Assembly: GCA_000597885.1 (NCBI GenBank)
Contig: CP004371.1
Location: 3,116,501 to 3,180,500, forward strand
DNA from: Flammeovirgaceae bacterium 311
Lineage (GTDB): Bacteria > Bacteroidota > Bacteroidia > Cytophagales > Cyclobacteriaceae
Reading direction: 5' to 3'
Length of the DNA: 64,000 nucleotides
The position numbers were made by a program, and so were the translations under genes. Within the stretch, counting starts at the first letter, position 1, and each line of letters starts with the position of its first letter. Under the pieces are notes generated by a model. The model had not been told where the DNA came from. It did no database searches and saw nothing but the letters and a program-made list of their open reading frames with translations. Positions 54,131 to 63,594 of this stretch are shown here, one piece after another.

Positions 54131-54291
54131 TAGAAAATGAGCAGCAATAAAAATAAGGGAATGTGAATAGCATATTAGCTCGAACTCCACACTGATAGAT
54201 AATTTTCTTTGATGAATATATACTTTGTTAGCATAGTAATTCTCGCCTTCAAATTTTATCATTATCATTAAAGTGAATATTATACCCTCTA

Positions 54292-56211
54292 ATGTCCATA
54301 CCTAGCAATATCTCTAAAGAACATTTATTAAAAGCAATTCAGAAAATTGAAAAAGAGGGAATACCTGCAGGAGGCGATTCAAGATATTATGATGTTGTCT
54401 TCAATGGACAGAGGTTCCCCCCCAAGCTAGTGGTTGCTTATGCTAATTCTTTTGTGAATGGCGAAGAACTTGATAGAAACTCTTTCCGAGGAGGAAAAGA
54501 TACGGAATGTTTTAAGCTACTAGAAGAGAACGGTTTTACCATTCAACCAAAGATGGAGCAGGAGAACTTCTATGAGTTGCTTGTCAAGTTTCTTGATCAG
54601 GCTCAAACAGATGAGTTAAAGACGAAATCCTATCTGAATGAATTTAGAGGATTACAAGTAAAGGTTAGCTTTGGCCAAGGCAATCCAGCACGAATCCCAT
54701 GGATTGCATTGTTGAGAAATGGGCAAACAGTCTCCAATGGCATTTATCCCGTCTATCTATACTACAAAAATCAAAATGTATTGATACTGGCTTATGGAAT
54801 AAGCGAAACCCACTCACCACTAATCAATTGGAATCTCGACTCATCAACTCAAACTATCAATGAAGCCTTTCAGGAGCAATTTCAAACAAAACCTGAGAGG
54901 TACGGCAGCTCCTATGTCTATCAGGTTTATCCACTTGATTCGAATAGTGGAGACTTTGGCTTAAATGAAGAAAAGGCCAATAAAGATCTGAACAGATTGA
55001 TTGATATTTATAACCAGCTACCCCTGAACTCGGAAAATGAGAGCCTGATTCAAGAGGTTAAAAGCAATGGGAAACCTCAAAAAAAACAACTCCCATTTGA
55101 CCACAGTGTGTTTCGCATGCATACTGAGGCAGCTAACCTAAAGTTTAGCGAATCACTCATCATCAGGTTTATTTCTGCTCTGTGCACCAAGCCCTTTGTT
55201 ATCCTAACGGGACTTGCTGGCTCTGGTAAAACGAAACTGGCTCAATCATTTTCTCAATGGATATGTGAGGATGAGAGTCAGTTATGCGTTGTTGCTGTTG
55301 GTGCTGACTGGACAAACCGTGACCCATTACTTGGCTACCCCAATGCTTTAGAAGCTAATCGTTATTTCAAGCCTGAAAATAAAGCACTCACACTTCTAAT
55401 AGAAGCAGCAAAACCTGAAAATGCTCATAAACCATATTTCTTGATTTTAGATGAAATGAACCTGAGCCATGTGGAGCGCTATTTTGCTGACTTTTTGAGT
55501 GTCATGGAATCTGAGGGCACGATTTCGCTGCATTCTGGTGTAGATCATTGGGATGGAGTACCCTCTGCCGTTAAACTCTCAAGAAACCTATTTATTATTG
55601 GCACAGTGAATGTGGATGAGACAACCTATATGTTTAGTCCCAAAGTACTCGATAGAGCCAATGTGATTGAATTTAGGGTAACACAAGAAGAAATGGCTGC
55701 ATTCCTTTTTAATCCAGTCAAAGCAGATTTATCCAAATTAACAGGAGCTGGTGCCAGTATGGCTTCTGACTTTATAGCCAAAGCAACTACAAGCATTGCT
55801 GGCTCTAGTCCTACCCAAAAAATGAATGGTGCTTTGCTGGACTTCTTTATGGAACTAAAAAAAGCTGGAGCTGAGTTTGGCTACCGTTCTGCTGCTGAAA
55901 TAAACCGCTTTGTAAAAGTAGCATCCGTTTTTGAGCCTTCATGGGAAGAAGATGCAATTCTAGATGCAGCCGTCATACAAAAGCTGTTGCCTAAAGTTCA
56001 TGGCTCAAGGAGGAAATTAGAACCAGTATTAAAAGCACTTGCAGGTTTGTGCTTGATAAAGAAGGAGGAGGTTGGCGAACTCCTGAGTAAACCGGAAAAC
56101 ATCCGGTTAGATGATAAGAAAATGGTTAGATTTCCTCTCTCGCTAGAGAAAATTATCAGAATGCATAAAGCTGCAGTACAGGATGGTTTCACCAGTTTTG
56201 CAGAAGCTTAA
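54292..56211 (+). CDS. McrB-like AAA+ GTPase of a type IV restriction system
   Basis: 639 residues. Residues ~1-88 form a small N-terminal domain (DSRYYDVVFNGQRFPPK) of the kind found on ScoMcrA/McrB relatives. Residues ~92-215 match the MrcB_N/DUF3578 DNA-recognition domain. The AAA+ motor has Walker A GLAGSGKT at 307-314, Walker B with LDEMN at 396-400 and sensor-like GTVNVDETT around 447-455. It would recognise modified DNA and drive translocation with the McrC-like nuclease encoded 12 bp downstream. Confidence 0.9.
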   Translation: MSIPSNISKEHLLKAIQKIEKEGIPAGGDSRYYDVVFNGQRFPPKLVVAYANSFVNGEELDRNSFRGGKDTECFKLLEENGFTIQPKMEQENFYELLVKFLDQAQTDELKTKSYLNEFRGLQVKVSFGQGNPARIPWIALLRNGQTVSNGIYPVYLYYKNQNVLILAYGISETHSPLINWNLDSSTQTINEAFQEQFQTKPERYGSSYVYQVYPLDSNSGDFGLNEEKANKDLNRLIDIYNQLPLNSENESLIQEVKSNGKPQKKQLPFDHSVFRMHTEAANLKFSESLIIRFISALCTKPFVILTGLAGSGKTKLAQSFSQWICEDESQLCVVAVGADWTNRDPLLGYPNALEANRYFKPENKALTLLIEAAKPENAHKPYFLILDEMNLSHVERYFADFLSVMESEGTISLHSGVDHWDGVPSAVKLSRNLFIIGTVNVDETTYMFSPKVLDRANVIEFRVTQEEMAAFLFNPVKADLSKLTGAGASMASDFIAKATTSIAGSSPTQKMNGALLDFFMELKKAGAEFGYRSAAEINRFVKVASVFEPSWEEDAILDAAVIQKLLPKVHGSRRKLEPVLKALAGLCLIKKEEVGELLSKPENIRLDDKKMVRFPLSLEKIIRMHKAAVQDGFTSFAEA

Positions 56212-56223
56212 TCTATAGCTGTT

Positions 56224-58494
56224 TTGGCAAACCCAGAAGCAAAAATAGAGGTACCATTAGCTGATGGCAAACAAGTTGAGTTTTCTGTATTCTCTGAATC
56301 TGGAAACCCTCAATCATTGTGTTTAATTAGCGAATCTGAGGCAGCTGAAAACGGAGAATCCACGCTCCAGCTAATGGAAGGGTATGCTTATGAATACAAA
56401 ATTGAAGAAGGATACAAGCTTCTTGAGGTGCCTAAGATTGTCAGTATATCTAGAGCAAATAAATCTGTAGGCCGCATCACCCCTAACATCTATGTCGGTT
56501 CTTTAACACTTGAAATTCTAGACAATGAAACAGCAGAAAAAAAGGGCGTGTTTTCTCTTGAAGTACGGTCCATAAAAGCTTCCTATAGAGAAGACTACCG
56601 CTTTATGTTAGCAGACATTACTGAAAAGTGTACAGATCTGTTGATGCAGCATCATTCACCGGTAACCCAAAATTTTACAGTTGATTTCAATAAAGATTCT
56701 GAAACCCTTTACCAGCGCTTTGCATTTGTAAAATCCATCATTGAAGCTTCGGAATTTCATGAAGCCGTACACAGAATACAAACTGCCCCTGTAACTAAAT
56801 GGACTGAGAGAGAAGAAGAAACTGATATTAGGAGAGTCAGAAGAATTGGCAATGCCTCTATGAGGCAAATAGCTTCTAGCCCAAGCAGAGTTGAGCTACC
56901 TCAGCATCATTCTCTAGCAAGGAAGCTAAGTTCAGTTCCTGCAAAGCTGAAAGTGAACAGCAAGCACGAAACCGTAGATACCCCAGAAAATAGATTCATT
57001 AAGCATGTACTGATCACTTTCTTTCAATTTTGTACTGATATAAGTAATCAGTTAGATAAAAGGAGCCGAACCTTCAAAGAAGCGCTACAGCTTCAAGAGG
57101 TTTTGGAGAGCATGCTGAATCATTCAGTCTTTAAAGAAGTCGCACCCCCTGCAAGTTTGGTTTTGAACAGTCCTGTGCTTCAACGGAAAGAAGGTTACCG
57201 AGAGGTCCTTCGAGCCTGGTTAATGTTTGACTTAGCTGCCAAACTAGTATGGCAAGGAGGGGAAGATGTTTATCGAGCAGGCAAAAGGGATGTAGCGGTT
57301 TTGTACGAATATTGGCTTTTTTTTACCCTCTTAGATGTTTTTAAAGAGATTTTTAATATTGAACCTACAGTCACTGAAAAGCTAATTGAGCCAACATCAG
57401 AAGGATTAGGCTTAAAGTTAAAATCAGGAAAATTCACACCACTCAAAGGTGTTTACGATTCCGGCAATAGAAAGCTTAACATAAAATTCAGCTACAATCG
57501 CACCTTCTCTGGTGATAAAGACTATCCTTTAGGTGGCAGCTGGACAAAGAGTATGCGCCCGGACTATACTTTAAGTATATGGCCTGCTGAAATGAAAGCT
57601 GATGAGGCTGAATCAATGGAGTTAATTGTCCACATTCATTTTGATGCTAAATATAAAGTAGCAGGCCTATATGAAATAGTTGGTGACGAAGCTGAAGATG
57701 CTGATAAAGAGAAGGAAGAACAAAAGCAAGGAAACTATAAGCGTGCAGATCTTTTAAAAATGCATGCCTATAGAGATGCCATCAGAAGAACAGGCGGAGC
57801 TTACATTCTCTACCCTGGGTATGAGCCACTTCAAAAATCTGGATTCCATGAATTAATTCCAGGTCTTGGCGCCTTTCCTATTCGACCGTCAAGGAGCGAT
57901 AATGGCACAGCTGAGTTGAAGTCTTTTATTTATGAGATTATCGAGCACTTCCTTGATAGAGCATCTCAGCGAGAGCGTCTTTCTTACAGGGTTTTTGATA
58001 TTCATAAAAGTAAAGATAAGGATACGCTTAGCGAGCCGATACCAGCATTGTATAAAGAGGGTAGGATGCTCCCTCCTGATGATATTACTGTGTTAGTTGG
58101 CTTTTATAAAGACCATCAGCACTGGGAATGGATTGAGCGCACTGGCTTGTACAATGGAAGGATGAGTAGCAACAGGGGCTCTTTACAGTTAGGGCCAGCC
58201 GAAGCTGGTGCTTCTTTCCTACTGCTTCATTCAAGCGGCAAACCAATTACAGCCGATCTTTGGCGCATAATGGGGAGAGGGCCTCGCATATTTCCAAGAG
58301 AAGATTTGATCAAAAAAGGATATCCGAACCCTTCTCAAGAATTCTACCTCGTATATGAAGTCGAGAAATTAGATCCTTCAGAGTTTGCGAATGCCTTGTG
58401 GGATATCAGAAAACTCAACCATTTTAAAAGTGGCAGAGGTTCGGCTCTGCCCTTTGCCGTAACACTTACGGAGCTAATGAAAAGTACTGTGTGA
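56224..58494 (+). CDS. McrC-like DUF2357 nuclease subunit
   Basis: 756 residues, starting at a TTG 12 bp after the McrB-like stop; no closer ATG gives a full domain. It matches DUF2357-type McrC relatives. A PD-(D/E)xK-like core appears as MRPDYTLSIWP followed by HIHFDAKYKV, which gives the two Asp and Lys. The region QKQGNYKRADLLKMHAYRDA is the conserved helix after the core. The C-terminal ~130 residues are a separate domain. Together with the McrB-like protein it should cleave modified foreign DNA. Confidence 0.87.
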   Translation: MANPEAKIEVPLADGKQVEFSVFSESGNPQSLCLISESEAAENGESTLQLMEGYAYEYKIEEGYKLLEVPKIVSISRANKSVGRITPNIYVGSLTLEILDNETAEKKGVFSLEVRSIKASYREDYRFMLADITEKCTDLLMQHHSPVTQNFTVDFNKDSETLYQRFAFVKSIIEASEFHEAVHRIQTAPVTKWTEREEETDIRRVRRIGNASMRQIASSPSRVELPQHHSLARKLSSVPAKLKVNSKHETVDTPENRFIKHVLITFFQFCTDISNQLDKRSRTFKEALQLQEVLESMLNHSVFKEVAPPASLVLNSPVLQRKEGYREVLRAWLMFDLAAKLVWQGGEDVYRAGKRDVAVLYEYWLFFTLLDVFKEIFNIEPTVTEKLIEPTSEGLGLKLKSGKFTPLKGVYDSGNRKLNIKFSYNRTFSGDKDYPLGGSWTKSMRPDYTLSIWPAEMKADEAESMELIVHIHFDAKYKVAGLYEIVGDEAEDADKEKEEQKQGNYKRADLLKMHAYRDAIRRTGGAYILYPGYEPLQKSGFHELIPGLGAFPIRPSRSDNGTAELKSFIYEIIEHFLDRASQRERLSYRVFDIHKSKDKDTLSEPIPALYKEGRMLPPDDITVLVGFYKDHQHWEWIERTGLYNGRMSSNRGSLQLGPAEAGASFLLLHSSGKPITADLWRIMGRGPRIFPREDLIKKGYPNPSQEFYLVYEVEKLDPSEFANALWDIRKLNHFKSGRGSALPFAVTLTELMKSTV

Positions 58495-58558
58495 ACAGAA
58501 AGCAAACTCAAGCTTCACATACTTTTACAGCTAATTTGTTACAGGAGCAAACTAGCTT

Positions 58559-59288
58559 TTAGCAAGAACCTTCCTTCTTAATCCTCCGCATAATCAGTTT
58601 TTTCCGAATCTGGCTTACCTTGTCAATCACTTCATTGTCAATGTTCAAAATACTAGAAGTCAAAATACTATAATCATTTTTAGCACACACCTCATTAATT
58701 GAAGCCTTATTTTTAAACATTAATGCAAAGGAGCTAAAATCCTCTACTGATAAATTCATATAAGGCACTGGGAGTTTTCTGAATTCGTTTGGGGTAAGCT
58801 CTAAAACACCGCCTCCATAGTACCTGCCATACAATTCCGCAAAAGCCAGCGTAACAGAATTATAAAAAGAATAAACCAGTGACTCTATATTGTAACCTGT
58901 CTGCATCGAAAGGATATATGCACTATCAGTAGACAATACTTGCGCCTCATTTTTTATGATTTTAGGGTATTGATCACTTCTCCTAAAAAAAAACCCATCT
59001 GTTGGTGAGCCTATACTCGGAATTTTATACCATTTTTTTCTTCGTATGGTTTTATACTTTTTGTGAACTCCCTTCTCAATGCCAATTGTTAAGTAGGCTT
59101 TTACTTTTTCATTTTGCTCAAGTTCTACATCATTATTAAAATCCAGAACAAATGAAGGTTTTATGCTATCCACCAATTCATTGAACTCAGAAGTAGTTAA
59201 TACGACACTCCCATTGATAAACGCACATTTTTGAATAATTGGCTTGATATATCTTTCTAAGGAGAATTCTGCGATCGTTTTGCTATCT
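58559..59288 (-). pseudogene. DNA methyltransferase, C-terminal segment (243 codons)
   Basis: The third part of a gene split by two insertion sequences. In frame from the IS21 boundary it reads DSKTIAEFSLERYIKPIIQK, FINGSVVLTTSEF and later KWYKIPSIGSPTDGFFFRR, ending LRRIKKEGSC-like KKEGSC. This is the target-recognition part of an Eco57I/TaqI-like N6-adenine methyltransferase. The apparent start at 59176 is a TTG inside the original frame and not a natural start. Segments at 61883-61940 and 62775-63594 complete the gene. Confidence 0.9.
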
Positions 59289-59383
59289 ACAATTGGATAT
59301 TTCGGTAATGCTGACCCCCTGTTTCGGTGATATTGACCCCCTCTAGCAGGTAGAGGTTTACAGAGGACGATGGACTGACAATG

Positions 59384-60103
59384 TTACCGTTTTTTTCTTA
59401 AACTCTCACCTTTCAGCTCGATTCTGTAGGAGCCATGAACCAGGCGGTCCAGAATCGCATCTGCAATGGTATCTTCTCCGATGACATCATACCAACTGGC
59501 CACCGGCAGCTGACTGGCAATAACAGTGGAAGCTTTTCCATGCCTGTCTTCGATTATTTCCATCAGGTCTAGTCGCTGCTGTTGCTCCAGGTGGGTAAGA
59601 CCAAAGTCATCCAGGATCAGCAGATCTGTTTTGGAGAGCTTCTCCATGAACTTATAGATGGTACCGTCCAGCCTGGACATTTTACTTCTAAGCAGCAGTT
59701 TCTGCACGTTGTAATAGGCTACTCTGTATCCTTGGGCGCAGGCCTGATGTCCCAGTGCAGAAGCCAGGAAGCTTTTGCCGCATCCAGTTGCGCCGCTGAT
59801 AAGCACTGACTCTCCTTTAGAGAGATACTCTCCTGTAGCCAGGCTGCTGATCAGGCCTTTGTCCAGGCCTCTGGATGCCTCCAGGTTCAGTTCTTCTATG
59901 GATGCTTGATAACGGAAGCGGGCATTCTTCTGCAGGCGTTCAAAACGTTTATCAGAGCGGTAATCATCTTCTGCCTGCAGTAGTAGTTGCAGGCCTTCAG
60001 TAAGAGTGAGCTCATGGCTTCTCCTGGTCTCCAAGAGGCCCTGCCAATGGCGGCTCATACCGTAGAGGCGCAAGGAATTGAGTTGTGTTTCGATTGGGTT
60101 CAT
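59384..60103 (-). CDS. istB: IS21-family helper ATPase IstB
   Basis: I chose the ATG at 60103 (239 aa, MNPIETQLNSLRLYGMSRHW), the usual IstB start; the frame opens at 60232 inside istA. It is an AAA+ ATPase related to DnaC: Walker A SGATGCGKS, Walker B DLLILDDFG and the C-terminal ADAILDRLVHGSYRIEL. It selects target DNA for IstA. It starts 13 bp after the istA stop. Confidence 0.95.
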   Translation of the reverse strand: MNPIETQLNSLRLYGMSRHWQGLLETRRSHELTLTEGLQLLLQAEDDYRSDKRFERLQKNARFRYQASIEELNLEASRGLDKGLISSLATGEYLSKGESVLISGATGCGKSFLASALGHQACAQGYRVAYYNVQKLLLRSKMSRLDGTIYKFMEKLSKTDLLILDDFGLTHLEQQQRLDLMEIIEDRHGKASTVIASQLPVASWYDVIGEDTIADAILDRLVHGSYRIELKGESLRKKR

Positions 60104-60116
60104 CTTTGTTATTGGG

Positions 60117-61670
60117 TTAGGCTTGTTTGAAGTATTCTTTGCCCCGGATATTCTTGTGAGGGGGTAGGGCTTGTTCCTTAGCAGATTCCAGCTGCAGCTC
60201 CACCATTTTATTTTCCAGCAGGTTGCGGACAAACTTGTAGGAGTAGCTCTGGTATGCTATAGCCATCTGGCAGGCCCTGGCAAAGGCGGCAGCATCCGAG
60301 TTGCGCTGCAGTCGCATTAAGCCATCACAGCTGCGGTAGAGTTGCTCTGGATATCGGTCTTGCTGGAATACCAGCTCCAGCAGCTGGTGCAGCTCATCAG
60401 AGCTCTCCTTAGCCTTCTGTAGGTAATACTGCGGGCTTCGTTCCAGGTAGTGGCGATGATGTGAGCAGAGGTGTTCCCTGTGGGTACTGTAGGCCCCCAT
60501 ACGCTGCTTGCGTTCATGAACAGCAATCTGCTTGCCTTGGCCATAGACATAGACCATAGAGCGGGTGTAGATCACCTTTACTCTGGTGCCGATGTAGGTG
60601 TAGGGAACACTGTAGTAGTGCTTATCTTCAGAGAGATAGATGTGGTTATTCTGGGCCACCTTCAGCTCCCGGTACTGCTTGAGCTCAAAGGCAGTATCTG
60701 GCAGTGGGCCCAGCAGGTGTTTTTCCTTGGCCAAGAATCTTTCCTCCCGGCAATAAGGCTTCTGTTGCATGCGTGTCTGGTTATGCTCCCGCACCTTCTC
60801 TTTGATGGCAACATTTAGCGAGACCAGATCAAAGAACTGCTGGTTACGCAGCTTAGCATACACCCGGCTGTAGATAAGCTTTACCTGATTTTCTACCAGT
60901 GCTTTGTCCTTTGGCTTACCGGCTCGTGCCGGAATAACAGTGGTGCTGTAGTGGTTGGCAAAGTCCTCTAAAGCTCTGTTGATGTCAGGTTCATAGCGGC
61001 TGGTTTTTACTACAGCAGCCTTTAGATTATCCGGCACCAGTACCTGTGGCACACCTCCCAACTCCTGCAAACAGCAGTCAAGGGCATAGAGGAAGTCTAT
61101 TATACTTTGACTCCTGACAGCCATGGCAAAGCTGTAGTCCGAGTAGGGAAGACAGGCGACAAACACCTGGCAGTAAATCACTTCTCCTGTCTCCCGGTCC
61201 ACATAGAAGAGTTTTTTACCGGCAAAATCAATGAAAAGCTTCTCTGACGGTTTATGCTCCAGCACCATGGAAGGCCTGCGTGCAACCAGCTGTTGAGATA
61301 AATGAAAGCAAAACTGGGTATAGCTGTAGCCTTTGGGATAATCCTGCTTATACTCCTGCCAGAGCAGGAGCTTATTTACTCCCTCTCGTTTTAGCTCTCT
61401 TGAAAAGTAATCCAACCTGCTTTTCAGATGCAGGAATCTGTCTTCTTTATAGGCAGGATTACCCGCATGGAATCTGGCTTCCAGCAGCGGATCTTCTAGC
61501 ACTAGAAGATCTTCTACCGAACACTCCATCAGCGAGAGCTTGGAAAGATATGCCTTGACTGTGTTTTTGCTGATGCCCAGGCTGCGGGCGATGTACTTCT
61601 TTGCTTTTCCTTTTTGATGCAGGAGCAGCAGTTGTTTGATCTGGCTCATGGGCTTTGGTTTTCCTGCCAT
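60117..61670 (-). CDS. istA: IS21-family transposase IstA
   Basis: 517 residues from the ATG at 61670 (MAGKPKPMSQIKQLL); an upstream ATG at 61697 adds nine. The N-terminal HTH (ARSLGISKNTVKAYLSKLS) is followed by an rve/DDE integrase core: FIDFAGKKLFYVD with the first Asp, QVLVPDNLKAAVVK with the second, and GKPKDKALVENQVKLIYSR with the Glu. It forms the transposase subunit working with IstB. No disruption is visible, so the element could be active. Confidence 0.95.
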   Translation of the reverse strand: MAGKPKPMSQIKQLLLLHQKGKAKKYIARSLGISKNTVKAYLSKLSLMECSVEDLLVLEDPLLEARFHAGNPAYKEDRFLHLKSRLDYFSRELKREGVNKLLLWQEYKQDYPKGYSYTQFCFHLSQQLVARRPSMVLEHKPSEKLFIDFAGKKLFYVDRETGEVIYCQVFVACLPYSDYSFAMAVRSQSIIDFLYALDCCLQELGGVPQVLVPDNLKAAVVKTSRYEPDINRALEDFANHYSTTVIPARAGKPKDKALVENQVKLIYSRVYAKLRNQQFFDLVSLNVAIKEKVREHNQTRMQQKPYCREERFLAKEKHLLGPLPDTAFELKQYRELKVAQNNHIYLSEDKHYYSVPYTYIGTRVKVIYTRSMVYVYGQGKQIAVHERKQRMGAYSTHREHLCSHHRHYLERSPQYYLQKAKESSDELHQLLELVFQQDRYPEQLYRSCDGLMRLQRNSDAAAFARACQMAIAYQSYSYKFVRNLLENKMVELQLESAKEQALPPHKNIRGKEYFKQA

Positions 61671-61882
61671 CGTCTCTGCTTTGGTGATACAGATCACAAG
61701 GAACCAAAACCTGCTTTAACTACTCAATGAAGGGGTCAATATGCTCCGGAATCCGGAACAACTTCATCTAGTAGCAGGGGGTCAGCTTACGCCGGAATGT
61801 CAGAAATTACTTTAGGCAATCTCCTGTTTTACCAGCTCTTTTTTCAAACCCACAGAGGGGTCAACATGCTCCGGATTATCCA

Positions 61883-61940
61883 ACAATAAAGTAATCATTA
61901 GCCGCGGTAACTATACCTGGCTTTGATTTACAGTAAAGAC
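61883..61940 (-). pseudogene. DNA methyltransferase, middle fragment between two IS
   Basis: 58 bp of host gene trapped between the two insertion sequences. On the minus strand it reads SLYCKSKPGIVTAANDYFIV, the conserved GIVTxxNxFF-type motif after the catalytic domain of Eco57I-like methyltransferases. It joins in frame to both flanking segments when the IS and one copy of each duplication are removed. Confidence 0.88.
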
Positions 61941-61942
61941 TA

Positions 61943-62774
61943 GAAGCTATCTCATAAATGGTTTTAGCAGAATTAGCATGCAAGCCAGCAAAATGAATGC
62001 TTTATAGTTCTCTACATTGTATTCATATCTGGTCACACATCTTCTATAATTGAAGAGCCAGGCGAAGAACCTTTCAACCTTCCATCTTCTTTTATAGCGC
62101 CTTAATTTCCTGCCATCTTGCGTCTTTTTTTTGGTTCTGTTGCCCCTATGAGGAGCAATCATTTCAATGCCTTGCTGCCGTAAAGCTTCATCTAAAGGAT
62201 CTGAATCATAGGCTTTATCACCAATAAGCCGCTCTGGCAGTTCTTCAATAAAGCGCTCCTCTATCACATTCTCCACGAGTTTTACTTCGTGGGGAGATGC
62301 TGATTGGATTGAGACAGATAGTATAGTACCACCAGCATCTGTGACTGCCATGATCTTGGTCCCCTTTCCCCGTTTAGTCTTGCCAACAGAAGATCCCCCT
62401 TTTTGGCCATGCAGAATGAGCCGTCAATAAAGCACTCGCTCAAATCCACACCGCCTCTTTCATGAAGATCTCTTGCCAGGGTCTCTACCACCTTCTGCAT
62501 CACTCCCTGTTCTCGCCATTGCTGGAATCTCCTGTGACAGGTTTGATAAGGAGGATACATGGGAGGCAAATGGCTCCACTGTGCTCCTGTCTTCAAAATC
62601 CAAAGTATTCCTTCCAGCACATCTCGCTTATCTCGCCAGGGTCTGCCTTTACCATCTGTCCTCTTTGGACCATCAGGAATCATGTCCTTTATCACTTCCC
62701 ACTGCTTATCTGTCAACTTCATGAAAAATAAACAACGAGCTATCAATTAAGATCCCTATTTATGAGATGGCTTC
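61943..62774 (-). mobile_element. IS5-family (IS427-like) insertion sequence, 832 bp, TA duplication
   Basis: Inverted ends GAAGCTATCTCATAAAT (left) and GAAGCCATCTCATAAAT (right, read inward) differ at one position. A TA dinucleotide flanks each end (61941-61942 and 62775-62776), as expected of the IS427 subgroup. It carries one transposase in two overlapping frames. It sits 61 bp from the IS21 copy, in the same host gene. Confidence 0.88.
61947..62722 (-). CDS. IS5-family transposase with -1 programmed frameshift
   Basis: The first frame starts at 62722 ([20 protein letters not shown]). It carries the first DDE Asp in ECFIDGSF and runs out of homology after AKKGD. The second frame supplies [20 protein letters not shown], the second Asp in IGDKAYDSD and the Glu in [15 protein letters not shown]. 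The slippery run AAAAAGGGGG (62395-62404 on the plus strand) is where a -1 slip joins them, giving ~258 aa. This is a normal arrangement for the IS427 group. Confidence 0.9.
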
Positions 62775-63594
62775 TAATAGGCTTCAAACTAGACTTTATG
62801 TTTTCAAGAAGTGCAGCCTCATCATTAGTAAGATGATAATGGCTCCATTTTGAATCCTTGATATTAATAGTTGTCCTAACTGGTGAATCATTTAAGGTTT
62901 TGCTACCCAACTGATCAATATTTTTATAGTACGTACCAGGTTCATTCGACTTTCTTTCTCCAATAAGAAGAATAGTATCTTGCCCTTTGCAGTCATGAAA
63001 AAGTAATTTACTGAAAGTAAAAACTTCCACTCTTTCGAACTCTTGAGTAACTAATTTTCTAAGCTCTTCTGCATATTTAACTTGTAGCAATTCAGATGGT
63101 AGGACAAATGCTAAAACGCCATCTTCGCTAGTATACTTTATGCACCTAACAAGAAAGGCAGTCCATATATTTTTAGGAGAATTTTTTGAAAGTCCTGCAT
63201 TAGAATGAATTTTTCGACACTCCTCAATTTGAGCCTCTTGCAGAAGAGTTTTTTTAATATAAGGAGGATTACCTATAACTAAATCAAAAGTCTCAAAATT
63301 AGCATTTTGATATTCAAGAAAATCTGAATTTACTCCTTCAAAAGAGTCAACAACTACTTTTTCTCGTATTTTCTCAAGCTCAAGATTATTGATTTCAACT
63401 GCTACTAATCGACTTATTTTTTTACCAATTTTATGATTCTTGTAAACAGAATCCACGAAAATCCCATCACCCGCGCTAGGTTCCAGTACAGAAATTGTTT
63501 TCTTTTTTGACAATTTATCAACAAGGCGCTCAACTAAAAAAGCAGCAACGTTGGAGGGAGTATAGAATGAGCCAGTACTTTTTTTTATAGTCAT
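62775..63594 (-). pseudogene. DNA methyltransferase, N-terminal segment with catalytic domain
   Basis: 273 codons of an Eco57I/TaqI-like N6-adenine methyltransferase. GSFYTPSNVAAFLVERLVDK opens it, SAM-binding motif I is LEPSAGDGIF, and the catalytic motif IV is NPPY in LVIGNPPYIKK. The sequence ends at the IS5 insertion after SSLKPI; the open frame runs ~11 more codons into the element. Its ATG overlaps the stop of the upstream HNH gene (ATGA). Joined with the two other segments the gene is 1608 bp, 535 codons plus stop. Confidence 0.92.

Larger units (their letters stand above)
59294..61882 (-). mobile_element. IS21-family insertion sequence, 2589 bp, 5-bp target duplication
   Basis: Ends are TG...CA. 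The left end begins TGGATATTTCGG and the right end, read inward, TGGATAATCCGG, giving ~25-bp imperfect inverted repeats that continue into GCTGACCCC-type subterminal repeats (59310-59321 and 61775-61786 are perfect inverse copies). Direct repeats ACAAT flank it at 59289-59293 and 61883-61887. It carries istA and istB, both intact. Insertion is into the methyltransferase gene. Confidence 0.92.

Noticed and set aside
59174-59176. TTG at 59176 as a true gene start for the methyltransferase C-terminal part
   Set aside because: The coding frame continues upstream to the IS21 boundary and joins the other segments, so this is an internal codon.
61731-61787. Right end of the IS21 element at the CAGGGGGTCAGC repeat
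   Set aside because: This is a subterminal repeat. The outer end at 61882 is supported by the ACAAT duplication and by in-frame methyltransferase sequence beginning just outside it.
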